Origin: CAZUMW01 sp964621615
GTDB lineage: Bacteria; Desulfobacterota; WTBG01; CAIYCZ01; CAIRTM01
Length of the DNA: 64,000 nucleotides
Reading direction: 5' to 3'
NCBI GenBank assembly: GCA_964621615.1
Contig: CAZUMW010000015.1
Coordinates: forward strand, 22,852 to 86,851
Part shown: positions 36,047-44,969 of the stretch, piece after piece
Layout: every line of letters starts with the position of its first letter
Position numbering within the stretch: the stretch's first letter is position 1
Translations under genes and position numbers: made by a program
Notes under the pieces: generated by a model
Database searches by the model: none
Told to the model about the DNA's origin: nothing
Seen by the model: only the letters and a program-made list of their open reading frames with translations

Positions 36047-38350
36047 ATGAAAACATGCATCACTGTATATTCAATTTGTATTATACTGATATGCATGCCG
36101 GTTTTTTCACACGCCATGGAATGGTCTCTCATCCCCACACCGACAACTGCTGATCTTCGAGGTCTGTGGGGATCCGGTGACGATTCGATATATGCCGCAG
36201 GCGGCTATGATACAACCATTATTTATTACAACGGCCGTATATGGACAGATATCGAACACCAGCTTCCGCCGCTTGCAACAGCGGATACTCACGCAATATG
36301 GGGAACCTCACCTGATAATATCTACAGCGCAGGCGGCTGGTCTTACTGGGGGCTTAAAAAAGGCAATATACTCCATTACAACGGACAAACATGGCGATCT
36401 GTTACTGCAAACCCGAATTCTTTTCTGGCGTGGACAAATGACCTGCGCAGCATCTGGGGCCCTTCCGCCGAGAGCATATATGCCGTCGGCCTTAGAAATT
36501 ATGTGCTGACCCGCATGGAGTGGACAGGTCCTGTGCTGCATTATGACGGTACCAGCGTCACTGAAATGCCGAACCCTCGGGAAGACACTGACGGTGCTGT
36601 GCTCTATGATATATGGGGCACAGGAGACACCGATATTTTTGCTGCAGGTACGGTCATTGACGAGATATGCATTGAAAAAAAGCGCACCTGCACCTTTTTC
36701 GGCCTGCTATGCTGGGATGAATGCATCGCATATCAGCAGTACAATCACAGCAACATCATGCACTACGACGGAAGTGAATGGGCCTGCATTGAAACAGGGG
36801 TAAACGCTGATTTGTATTCCCTGTGGGGCTCCTCTGCAACCGATGTGTTTGCTGTGGGCAGGTCCGGAACAGTTCTTCATTATGACGGCGCTTCGTGGAA
36901 CCGAATGTCGAGCCCGTCCGGCAATCACCTCTATGCTGTATGGGGAACATCGCCTGAGAATGTATTTGCCGCCGGCGCACACGGTACTATCATGCATTAC
37001 AACGGCTCTGTCTGGAGCCTCATGCAAAGCCCGGCGCCAAATAAGATTTCATCACTGTGGGGCGCTTCATCGAACCGCATATATGCCGCAGGTGATAACG
37101 GAACGATACTTCTGTATGCCCAGAAGAAAGATTACGGCGATGCGCCTGACCCGCCCTACCCCTCTTCATATGCCGCTGGTGGTGCCAGCCACAGCTCCTG
37201 CAACACAGTGTGGCTGGGTGACCGTGCCGATACTGAACCAGATGCTCTTCAGATTAATCCCGACCGCGGTGATGACGGCGTTATATTCATCGGGTCCAGC
37301 TCAGCTCCGGGCGGCCCCTATTCACTCCCATATCAGCCGGGCAGCTACGGCGCCGTAACAGTAACCGTGAACGGCTCATCAGATAATACATGCTACCTGC
37401 ACGGATGGATTGACTGGAACAGCGACGGCGACTGGGATGACGCTCATGAAACGATAATCTGCGGCTATTCGTGCGCAGCGCCCGGGCAGTACACAGTCGA
37501 GTTCACTGTTCCTGACACAATCACCGATTCCTGTACATGGGCGCGCTTCAGAGTGGACCTCGATGAAAACATATGCTCGCCTACCGGATCAGCATCACAC
37601 GGCGAAGTTGAAGACTACCGCTTCTGCCCTACACTGGTTGAGCTTTCATCTTTTACTGCAATGGGGGCAGACGGGTGCGTTTTTCTTTCATGGACAACTG
37701 CTTCCGAAATAAACAACACCGGCTTTAATATCCACCGGTCGGAAAGCGAAAATGGACATATGATAAAGATAAACGAATCGCTGATTCCGTCACGCGGCGG
37801 TGCTGATCAGGGCGCGCACTATTCGTATACCGATCATGATGTTGTTAATGGCAAAACGTATTTTTATCTTCTTGAAGATATTGATACTGACGGCCGCTCA
37901 ACTCTGCACGGATCGGTAAGCGCTGTGCCCGCAGGAGGTGCAATCTCCTGTTATGCAATGGATTCTGTTTCCATAGATGCAGGTCAGCCGGCATATACCT
38001 ATGACGGCTCGCAGCTGCGCTCATGCTATGCCGATATGATAGTGTCCAATACCGGATCCAGGGATATCATGGTGTGGTGGTATAGTACAGACACGTACAC
38101 CCGGGAAAGCGTCTGGGAGCAGGCATTTGTCCCTGCCGGCGACACCTGCACCGTTGAAAAAGCCTGGGGTACGATTTATTTGAATTACGGCAAAACACGC
38201 GACATTACAGCGGAGGCGGTTACCGCATATTATTTCGATGGCGAATATAAGGAGCAGTGCAGCGGGATCGCACAAGAGCTCGAGTCAGCCGACTCCCTTG
38301 ACGTATCCATAGACCATGCACCTGTCGAGGACAGCAACCCCTGTCGCTGA
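36047..38350 (+). CDS. Secreted beta-propeller / GEVED-domain protein
   Basis: The 767-residue protein has a signal peptide (about 1-23). Residues about 25-360 are repeated blades of the form WG-S-DNIYAVG-GTILHYNG-W, at least seven copies, likely a propeller. Next is a GEVED domain starting DYGDAPDPPYPSSY and ending HGEVEDYRF (about 363-525), with Asp/Asn-rich likely calcium sites. An FN3-like domain follows (VELSSFTAMGADGCVFLSW, about 527-625), then a C-terminal domain of about 130 residues with several cysteines. No sorting signal is clear. A surface or matrix role is inferred. GGAG 13 bases before the ATG lies within the IS-like remnant. Confidence 0.75.
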   Translation: MKTCITVYSICIILICMPVFSHAMEWSLIPTPTTADLRGLWGSGDDSIYAAGGYDTTIIYYNGRIWTDIEHQLPPLATADTHAIWGTSPDNIYSAGGWSYWGLKKGNILHYNGQTWRSVTANPNSFLAWTNDLRSIWGPSAESIYAVGLRNYVLTRMEWTGPVLHYDGTSVTEMPNPREDTDGAVLYDIWGTGDTDIFAAGTVIDEICIEKKRTCTFFGLLCWDECIAYQQYNHSNIMHYDGSEWACIETGVNADLYSLWGSSATDVFAVGRSGTVLHYDGASWNRMSSPSGNHLYAVWGTSPENVFAAGAHGTIMHYNGSVWSLMQSPAPNKISSLWGASSNRIYAAGDNGTILLYAQKKDYGDAPDPPYPSSYAAGGASHSSCNTVWLGDRADTEPDALQINPDRGDDGVIFIGSSSAPGGPYSLPYQPGSYGAVTVTVNGSSDNTCYLHGWIDWNSDGDWDDAHETIICGYSCAAPGQYTVEFTVPDTITDSCTWARFRVDLDENICSPTGSASHGEVEDYRFCPTLVELSSFTAMGADGCVFLSWTTASEINNTGFNIHRSESENGHMIKINESLIPSRGGADQGAHYSYTDHDVVNGKTYFYLLEDIDTDGRSTLHGSVSAVPAGGAISCYAMDSVSIDAGQPAYTYDGSQLRSCYADMIVSNTGSRDIMVWWYSTDTYTRESVWEQAFVPAGDTCTVEKAWGTIYLNYGKTRDITAEAVTAYYFDGEYKEQCSGIAQELESADSLDVSIDHAPVEDSNPCR

Positions 38351-38363
38351 GCACCCATCATGG

Positions 38364-38426
38364 ATACAGGTTGAATGACACATTTCACCCCGTCATTCTT
38401 TGTTTCGTTGCCTGTATGCTCTTTTT
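38364..38426 (+). terminator. Possible terminator after the GEVED gene
   Basis: ATACAGG (38364-38370) pairs with CCTGTAT (38411-38417), and inside it GAATGAC (38373-38379) pairs with GTCATTC (38392-38398). A TTTTT run begins at 38422. The stems are perfect but separated by an internal loop, so it is a weak, non-classical terminator candidate. Confidence 0.35.
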
Positions 38427-38575
38427 CCTTTAATCTCTTACACAATATGATATACTTTTTAATCATGTATCGTTACCTGCCCAGCATCGTCGATCGGTAA
38501 AGGGTGTCAGGCGCAACGCTTGACAATGCGTGCACAACCGCAACCAATTCTGAAAACTGTGAAGGAGCGGCTCAC

Positions 38576-39265
38576 ATGAATGTACAGATTCCGGTAAAAT
38601 ATATTGAAAAGGCCATAGCACGCTATCAGCGGGACCTGCAGCAAAGAACCACAAAAAAAGCGCCCGAGCGTAAAAAAATTATCACCGTTTCCCGAGAAGA
38701 TGGCACCGGCGGGCGACTGATTGCCGAAAAAATTGCACAAAAACTCGGGTGCGCTGTCTGGGGCCGTGAAATTCTTGATGTGCTGTCAAACAGCTCCTGC
38801 GTAAAATATCAGTCACAGATGATCGAAGCGCTTGACGAAAAAAGCCAGAACGTAATTGACTCCCTTGTTGCCGAATTCTTCGGACACCCTGATAAACACA
38901 CCTACATGCACCTTCTGACCAAAGCCATTCTTATTGTAGCACAGAACAACGCTGTTATTATCGGGCGCGGCGCTCATCTTATTGTTCCTGATGCATTCCG
39001 CGTACGTATAAAGGCATCCGTTGTTACGCGCTCACACAACATTATGCGACATGAAGGAATCACAGAAAATGAAGCGCTCAGGAAAATCCGTCAGACCGAC
39101 AGCGATCGCGCCGCATTTTTACGAGAGTTTTCCAGAAAAGTTCAAACTGATAAAAGCAGGATAGATTACGATCTCGGCATAAACGCCGATCATTATGATA
39201 CGGATGAGGCGACCTCAATTATTCTTCATGCATTTGAGCTCTTTGACAAGAAGAAAAACGGGTGA
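38576..39265 (+). CDS. Cytidylate kinase-like family protein
   Basis: From the ATG at 38576, with GAAGGAG eight bases upstream, the product has 229 residues; the longer frame starting GTG at 38504 has no such site. It has a basic N-terminal helix, then ITVSREDGTGGRLIAEKIAQKLG, a variant nucleotide-binding loop (SREDGTGG rather than a classical GxxxxGK), WGREIL, IIGRGAHLIVPDAF and RIDYDLGINADHYD. These match the cytidylate-kinase-like family (PF13189 type). The true substrate is unknown; a canonical Cmk would normally be elsewhere. Confidence 0.8.
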   Translation: MNVQIPVKYIEKAIARYQRDLQQRTTKKAPERKKIITVSREDGTGGRLIAEKIAQKLGCAVWGREILDVLSNSSCVKYQSQMIEALDEKSQNVIDSLVAEFFGHPDKHTYMHLLTKAILIVAQNNAVIIGRGAHLIVPDAFRVRIKASVVTRSHNIMRHEGITENEALRKIRQTDSDRAAFLREFSRKVQTDKSRIDYDLGINADHYDTDEATSIILHAFELFDKKKNG

Positions 39266-39324
39266 GCCGCCGGCGTTAAAAACAGAGATGGCTGTCTTCA
39301 TGCGGTTTCATGAGATGTGCCGGT

Positions 39325-41067
39325 TTAAGACGGGTCTGCAGGCAGCATTATCGTAAAGCGAGTTCCCACCCCCGGAGTGCTTTGAACGTCTATTGTTCCC
39401 TTATGGGACTGAAGAATATGCTTTACAATTGAAAGGCCGAGCCCTGTCCCGCCTCCCTTCCGCGATCTTGACTTATCAACCACATAAAAACGCTCAAAAA
39501 TTCTAGGCAGATGCTCGGCAGGGATACCGATTCCGGTATCCTCAATGGTAATCACAACATAACCGTTATTTTGTTTTATTGAAAGGAGTATTCCGCCATC
39601 CTCGGTATACTTTATCGCATTGTCCACAAGGTTTATAAATACCTGCTCGAGTTTTGCTGCATCTCCCTTAACAGGTACCGTTCCGTTGTGTTTTTCTATT
39701 TTCAATGTTAATTTTTTCTCTTTGAGCGCCTTCTCGTATGTTTTTTTTACCTGGTCGAGAATATTTTTAATATTTACGCTGTCAAGCTCTATATCCATCT
39801 CGTTTTCAAGCTTTGCAAGAACCATAAGATCCTTTACAATATTTATAAGCCGGTCCGTGTGGCGCTTTATAATTTCAAGATACCGCACATGTGTCGCATC
39901 TTTTATTTCTTCCATCATGGTTTCAATAAAACCCTTTATGGCAGTAAGCGGTGTTCTCAGCTCGTGGGATACATTCACCACGAAATCTTTTTTCATGCGC
40001 TCTATCATTTTAATTTCTGTTATATCGTGAAGTATAATAACAATTTCCCCTTTCTGCGGCATAAATGAAACGCTGCACAAAAATATCCGCTCCTGGTATG
40101 GCAGCTCAGCTATGCTGTCTTTGCGGCTTTGCTTGACCTGCTTTATTGTCTCTCCGAATGACGACTCCCGAATGATTTCCCAGTAGAATTTACCCGATAT
40201 ATCCGCCGATGTACCGGTTATACGCCTGAAGCTGTTATTGGATAAGATAATTCTGTCATCAGCGGCATCGATGACAAGCAGCGCCTCCTGCATGGTTGAT
40301 ATAATGTTATTCAGCTCCTCCTTCTGAAAAGAAACCTCTTCAAAAAGGCTGCGAATCTTTTCGGTCATGGAATTGAAGCTGTTCGCAAAATCATACAGCT
40401 CGTCGCTGTTTTTTAAAAACACGCGCACGTTGAAATCACCTGCAGCAATTCTTCGAGATGCTGCGCTTAGCTTTTGTATCGGAAGCGTGAGTTTCCGTGA
40501 AACAACAAATGAAACAACGAGTGCAATGATAATAATAATGCATACCGTGCTGAATATGTTCATGCGCAAATTATGCAGAACAGGATGAATGTCCTTTTCA
40601 AAGAAAAGGCTCATCCGGACAACACCCGATACGGTATTGTGGTGCATAATAGGCATGGCGACATACAGCATATCCTCTTTAAGAGTAGTGCTGTATCGCT
40701 TCGAGGTTCCGACGCTGCCGTACAGGGCCTGTATAATTTCAGGGCGGGCTTTATGGTTTTCCATTGTGCGGGGGTCGTGCTCTGAATCTGCAAGCACCAA
40801 CCCGTTTGGATCGATGATGGTTATACGGGTATCAATTTTACCGCCGAGCTTTTTTATGCGTGTATCAAGCTCGGCATAAGCCCCCCTGGACAGCAAAGGA
40901 CTGACGACCGGCTGGAGGGTGCTGCCGATCTTTGTCAGCTCATTAATGAGCGTTTCAAGATGATACTGCTTGATTATGCTGAACGAAAATAAACAAATAC
41001 AGACAACAAGCAGCCCGATAATACATAAATACCCGGAAAATATTTTCAGAAATAACGGTTTTTTCAT
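39325..41067 (-). CDS. phoR: PhoR-like membrane sensor histidine kinase
   Basis: A 580-residue kinase with two transmembrane helices (about 8-30 and 165-187) around a periplasmic sensor of about 130 residues, a HAMP domain (190-240), PAS (about 255-340), HisKA with His in VVNVSHELRTPLTAIKGF (about 365) and HATPase with GTGLGLSIVKH near the C-terminus. The layout is that of PhoR/PnpS-type kinases. Its start overlaps the partner regulator stop by four bases. Naming rests on architecture and on the nearby Pho-like operator; another envelope signal is possible. Confidence 0.8.
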   Translation of the reverse strand: MKKPLFLKIFSGYLCIIGLLVVCICLFSFSIIKQYHLETLINELTKIGSTLQPVVSPLLSRGAYAELDTRIKKLGGKIDTRITIIDPNGLVLADSEHDPRTMENHKARPEIIQALYGSVGTSKRYSTTLKEDMLYVAMPIMHHNTVSGVVRMSLFFEKDIHPVLHNLRMNIFSTVCIIIIIALVVSFVVSRKLTLPIQKLSAASRRIAAGDFNVRVFLKNSDELYDFANSFNSMTEKIRSLFEEVSFQKEELNNIISTMQEALLVIDAADDRIILSNNSFRRITGTSADISGKFYWEIIRESSFGETIKQVKQSRKDSIAELPYQERIFLCSVSFMPQKGEIVIILHDITEIKMIERMKKDFVVNVSHELRTPLTAIKGFIETMMEEIKDATHVRYLEIIKRHTDRLINIVKDLMVLAKLENEMDIELDSVNIKNILDQVKKTYEKALKEKKLTLKIEKHNGTVPVKGDAAKLEQVFINLVDNAIKYTEDGGILLSIKQNNGYVVITIEDTGIGIPAEHLPRIFERFYVVDKSRSRKGGGTGLGLSIVKHILQSHKGTIDVQSTPGVGTRFTIMLPADPS

Positions 41068-41744
41068 GCTTCAAGCTTGTAGCCTACGCCTCTGATGTTT
41101 TTAATCAATACCGATGCATCACCGAGCTTTTCACGCAAATGCCTGATATGAACATCCACGGTGCGGTCAATAACGGCCTTTTCTTGTCCCCATAAATAGT
41201 CCAGAATTTTTTCCCGGGTAAAAACCCACCCCTTTTTTGATGAAAGGAGCTCAAGTATACGAAATTCAGTCGGTGTAAGCTCTGTTTTTTTGCCTGCAAC
41301 AAGGACTTCATATTTTTCAAGATCTATTTCAATAAGATCATCGATTATAATTTTCCTGCTCGCTTTCTGGTCGCCCTGACGGCGAAGAACTGCTTTTACC
41401 CGTGCTGCAAGCTCTTTCGGGGAAAACGGTTTTGTTACATAATCATCGGCACCAAGCTCAAGCCCGAGAACTTTATCGGTTTCTTCGCTTTTTGCAGTAA
41501 GCATAATTATGGGCACTAATGTAAACTCTTCCTTTTTTTTAATATGTTTACAGATATCAATGCCATCGATATCAGGGAGCATAAGATCCAGTATTATCAG
41601 GTCAGGTGCATTTTTATCAAGAAAACCAAGAAAGCTTTTACCATCGTTAAAGCTTTTTACAGAATAGCCGGCTTTTTCAAGATGAATGGTAATAAGCTCG
41701 ACTATATCAGGCTCATCTTCGACTATAGCAATTTGCTTTTTCAT
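41064..41744 (-). CDS. phoB: PhoB-like OmpR-family response regulator
   Basis: A receiver (phosphoacceptor Asp in LIILDLMLPDIDG, Lys in YVTKPFSPKEL) is followed by a winged-helix domain with LTPTEFRILELLSS and VDVHIRHLREKL, then NIRGVGYKLE. I use the ATG at 41744 because AAAGGTG precedes it and it begins MKKQIAIVEDEPD; the longer frame adds 20 unlikely residues. Length becomes 226, the OmpR/PhoB norm. Such regulators bind direct repeats of 11-bp period, exactly the spacing found upstream of the TonB operon at 52990-53143. Confidence 0.85.
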   Translation of the reverse strand: MKKQIAIVEDEPDIVELITIHLEKAGYSVKSFNDGKSFLGFLDKNAPDLIILDLMLPDIDGIDICKHIKKKEEFTLVPIIMLTAKSEETDKVLGLELGADDYVTKPFSPKELAARVKAVLRRQGDQKASRKIIIDDLIEIDLEKYEVLVAGKKTELTPTEFRILELLSSKKGWVFTREKILDYLWGQEKAVIDRTVDVHIRHLREKLGDASVLIKNIRGVGYKLEA

Positions 41745-41942
41745 AAAAACACCTTTTCTCATGTGACCCTTGTTGTAACATCTGTTGCCTCCCCGCACCC
41801 GCATACAAACTTATTTAATATTATAATAAAATTATACATGTTTTGCATGTAAAAAACAGGTTTTATACCCACAATTACATATTAATTCTGTGCATAAAAC
41901 CGACAGCGAGACTTTGCATCCTTTATCATATGCATGCGCCTC

Positions 41943-42509
41943 TCACTGAGGAAACGAAGCGGTAATCGTGTAGGTATACGGATCCTCTCCTGTGGAAGGT
42001 GCAAAATACCATGAAAACAGATATACAATAACACCGGGCTCGCTTACCGGAATGGATATTTCAAACGAATCCTGTGAGTCTGAACTGTACAGGGTTCCCC
42101 AAAATGGGATAGTTTCATAGGCATACTGCACATATGCAACAGCGGCCAGGCGGTCACCGGTATCGCCCTGATCTTCAATAGTCAATATAAGCTTATCGCC
42201 GTCGTAACCGTATACGCCCATGACGGTAATGTCCATATCAAGTGGAAACACATTCCGAAGCTGTCTATTCATCGGGTAATCGTTTGTTCCCTCTGTGATT
42301 ACCTCAAAGCCAAGGTGATACAGAGGAAGGGTTATCCATATTCCCTGGGCATGCACAGAATCGGCCCCGATACTGCTGCGAAGCCCTGCAGCGCCCCCCT
42401 CGCCTGAAGAAAAAGACGCCGCTGCTGAAGGTATCACTCCCAGGAGAGCAATGAACAGCCCCGTTAACCAGATACGCTTTTTTATCGGGGTCATTACATC
42501 TCGGTTCAT
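41943..42509 (-). CDS. Exported protein of unknown function
   Basis: I do not recognise this 188-residue protein. Residues about 12-32 form a signal peptide ending near SAAASF. The mature part is Gly/Asp/Tyr-rich and beta-strand-like, with no Cys and no catalytic motif. It lies 18 bases after the lipoprotein gene, on the same strand as the TonB-receptor cluster, and about 200 bases before phoB. An envelope or secreted role in the uptake system is inferred only from position. Confidence 0.6.
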   Translation of the reverse strand: MNRDVMTPIKKRIWLTGLFIALLGVIPSAAASFSSGEGGAAGLRSSIGADSVHAQGIWITLPLYHLGFEVITEGTNDYPMNRQLRNVFPLDMDITVMGVYGYDGDKLILTIEDQGDTGDRLAAVAYVQYAYETIPFWGTLYSSDSQDSFEISIPVSEPGVIVYLFSWYFAPSTGEDPYTYTITASFPQ

Positions 42510-42527
42510 GCAAAAAATCTCCTTTCC

Positions 42528-43106
42528 TTAGTGCGTATTATAACTCATAATTTTATATGTGCCGTTCAGTTCGACAATAGATCCAAACAGGTTCAGCTCA
42601 CGTTCGTTTTTGTTTTTTCCGGACACTATAAGACGAGCGTCCCGGTGTACGGTCACCTGCCCATAGTGCTTCGGAATTTCTGCATAACGAACTTTTTTCA
42701 AAGCATATTTATTGCCGCCGTACTTTTTAAGCATGCTTTGCATACAAAGGCTGCTGCGCCGGCTATGCTGTTCCCAGACAAAATCAACATGTTCGCGCCA
42801 TTGCTTTACGCTGCTGATCGGCAGCTCAGGCCACACATAGCTCCTGTATTCATCTTCGCTGACTGCAATCTTCTCAAGCCCCTGTATATCATATTCATAC
42901 ACCGCGGCGAGAACCGTTTCAGCAACCTCCCGGGCAGAAAAGCATCCATTCATAAAGCACGCGGATTTATCAGCATGCTTCTGAAGCAGCGCACATGAAG
43001 TAATGCTCATGGATATGATCGCAATCAATATAAACCTGCTGACAGCCCCTGTTATCCAGGGGCTGTCAGACAGACAGTGCTCGTAACAAATAAAGCGCTT
43101 ATTCAT
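42528..43106 (-). CDS. Putative lipoprotein
   Basis: A 192-residue protein with a hydrophobic segment (about 22-38) ending in the lipobox-like SITSC, so Cys38 is a probable lipidation site. The N-region is longer than usual, and a later start is possible. The rest is helical and basic with four more cysteines, and includes a low-complexity-free domain with VTVHRDARLIVSG. No family is recognised. It lies 18 bases after the beta-helix gene and 18 before the next exported protein, so these three appear co-transcribed. Confidence 0.6.
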   Translation of the reverse strand: MNKRFICYEHCLSDSPWITGAVSRFILIAIISMSITSCALLQKHADKSACFMNGCFSAREVAETVLAAVYEYDIQGLEKIAVSEDEYRSYVWPELPISSVKQWREHVDFVWEQHSRRSSLCMQSMLKKYGGNKYALKKVRYAEIPKHYGQVTVHRDARLIVSGKNKNERELNLFGSIVELNGTYKIMSYNTH

Positions 43107-43124
43107 GCCCGGCTTTCCAATGCA

Positions 43125-44846
43125 TTAGAACGGCAGATTACCGCGTGCAATGTCAATTTTGGCCTTGAAAATAGCGATCTTCAAGCCAATACCTGCTTTC
43201 TCACCAATCCTGTCAAGCAATGCGATCAGTGATTTCGCCATGTTTTTATCGATTGAAACGTTATCGCCGGTCATAGCTGATTCAACAGCGGGCATAAGTG
43301 AGATAACCGCCTGTGCACAGTCCTGTGCAAGATCAGTATCTGCTGCAAGAATATCATTTACTTCCTCAGTATAATGATAATACAGCTGTGTGTATAACGA
43401 ACCGTCAGCATTTTCAGCAAGAACGGTGTCTCTGAAATTTCTCAATATCGGCAGATAGGGGCTGTCGGTGCCGAGCACAGACGAAACCACACATGTTGAC
43501 GGCTCTTCCTCTTCTTCTTCCTCCTCTTCTTCTTCCTCCTCTTCTTCCTCTTCCTCGCCAGTTTGTGTCCAGCTTGCTGTTCCGTAGCGTGTCCACGGCT
43601 GTCGTGTCCAGTCATTGTCAGGATCAACTGCACCGATATAATCAGTTGACGTTATAAAAGAATTGCCGCTCGGCGCAGAAGCAGCTGTTACGGTACCGTC
43701 AACGGCAGGTGAGCTTGATGACGGTCTGAAATCAGGATCGCTCAGATCATATGCATCGCCCAGGCTCGGATCGCCTTCATAGTTGTTTGCCATGCGTTCG
43801 GTCATAAAGGTATCCGTGGTAAACGGGACCGTGTAGCCTTCCTCGTCTGTGTCATCGGAATAGTTTCCGGCAACCGTGTTATAGAATATACAGTTATCAA
43901 CCTTGAGCGCACCAGCTTCTGCCTGATTAAATGTCGCTTCATCATCAATATCGAGCCCATAATCCTTGAACCCCATAACAATGCTGTTTCTGATATTTGG
44001 TGCGGTGCCCCGGCGGAGCAGAATCCCGTTGTCGCTTTCCTCACCGGTAGCGGGGTCGCCGATAAGCGTTAAATTATACAGCGCCGGCGTTGCCCGCGGA
44101 GTTGCGTCGTTGTTTTCCTCGAGGTTGTCGGCTTCAATACCACGATCGGCGTCATCGCCCTTCTGCTGCACGACACAAAACTGCGCGCTTCCCTGCCATC
44201 CCTGCGTCCAGTCGACGCTGTCATCAGCACACTGTGTAATAATCCCATATTTCCATTGTGCGGTTCCGCCGAACATTTCGATGCCGTCATCAAGATTTGC
44301 ATGAACCTGAAAATGGTCAAGCGTTGTGCCGCTGCCGACGCCCTGTAGCGCAATTCCGTTCAGCTCGTTGTCAGGGCTGAACTCGATCCCGGCAAATTCG
44401 ACACGAAAATACTGCATTGTTCCGCTGTTGTCAGCTGAGCTGGTGCCGCCGAAGGTTCCGGTGTCACCTTCGCCCTCTGCGGTTCCGCCCTCAACATTCA
44501 GCGGAGCATACCCATTGATAATAAGACCGCCCCAGTCTCCGCGCTGCGGGCTTGCCTGGTCGCTGGTAAACACTACCGGGCTGTCATTTGTGCCGTTTAT
44601 ATTCAGCTTACCGCCCTGAGACACAATAAGGGTACCGGTCGTTGCTTTTTCACCGTATACGGTTACGCCGTTCTGGATGGTAAGGGTGGCTCCGCTTTTA
44701 ACAAACACCGGACCGCTCAGCAGTATATCGCTTGACCATGTTGTGTCCGAGGTGATATCACCGGAAACGGTTGTCTGTGCAAAACCGCTCTGTGATACCA
44801 GCAGCCCCATTATTACGCATGTTAAAACTAAAATCTTCTTCATCAT
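43125..44846 (-). CDS. Secreted right-handed beta-helix protein with poly-Glu linker
   Basis: The 573-residue product has a signal peptide (about 1-23, ending FAQ). A parallel beta-helix-like domain follows (about 30-420), with SGATLTIQNGVTVYG, GGKLNINGT and RGDWGGLIINGYAPLN, a pattern common in proteins encoded beside TonB-dependent receptors. Then come 18 consecutive Glu codons (43503-43556), mixing GAA and GAG, and a C-terminal helical domain of about 125 residues. An AGGAGA site precedes the ATG. It is 123 bases after the receptor gene. I infer an outer-surface or periplasmic partner of that receptor; the ligand is unknown. Confidence 0.75.
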   Translation of the reverse strand: MMKKILVLTCVIMGLLVSQSGFAQTTVSGDITSDTTWSSDILLSGPVFVKSGATLTIQNGVTVYGEKATTGTLIVSQGGKLNINGTNDSPVVFTSDQASPQRGDWGGLIINGYAPLNVEGGTAEGEGDTGTFGGTSSADNSGTMQYFRVEFAGIEFSPDNELNGIALQGVGSGTTLDHFQVHANLDDGIEMFGGTAQWKYGIITQCADDSVDWTQGWQGSAQFCVVQQKGDDADRGIEADNLEENNDATPRATPALYNLTLIGDPATGEESDNGILLRRGTAPNIRNSIVMGFKDYGLDIDDEATFNQAEAGALKVDNCIFYNTVAGNYSDDTDEEGYTVPFTTDTFMTERMANNYEGDPSLGDAYDLSDPDFRPSSSSPAVDGTVTAASAPSGNSFITSTDYIGAVDPDNDWTRQPWTRYGTASWTQTGEEEEEEEEEEEEEEEEEEPSTCVVSSVLGTDSPYLPILRNFRDTVLAENADGSLYTQLYYHYTEEVNDILAADTDLAQDCAQAVISLMPAVESAMTGDNVSIDKNMAKSLIALLDRIGEKAGIGLKIAIFKAKIDIARGNLPF

Positions 44847-44969
44847 GTTCTCCTTTCATGGTTGTGTTCATTGTAAAAGTTACTCATACAAATCAGCGAA
44901 CTTATTTGTATACACTGTGTGTCTTTTGTTATCACCTCCTTTGTATCTATAATGTTTTTTTTAAATGTA

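Noticed and set aside
43125..43560. Poly-Glu tract as a frameshifting switch
   Set aside because: All units are triplets of mixed GAA/GAG, so length changes keep the frame; it cannot turn the gene on or off by slippage of whole units.
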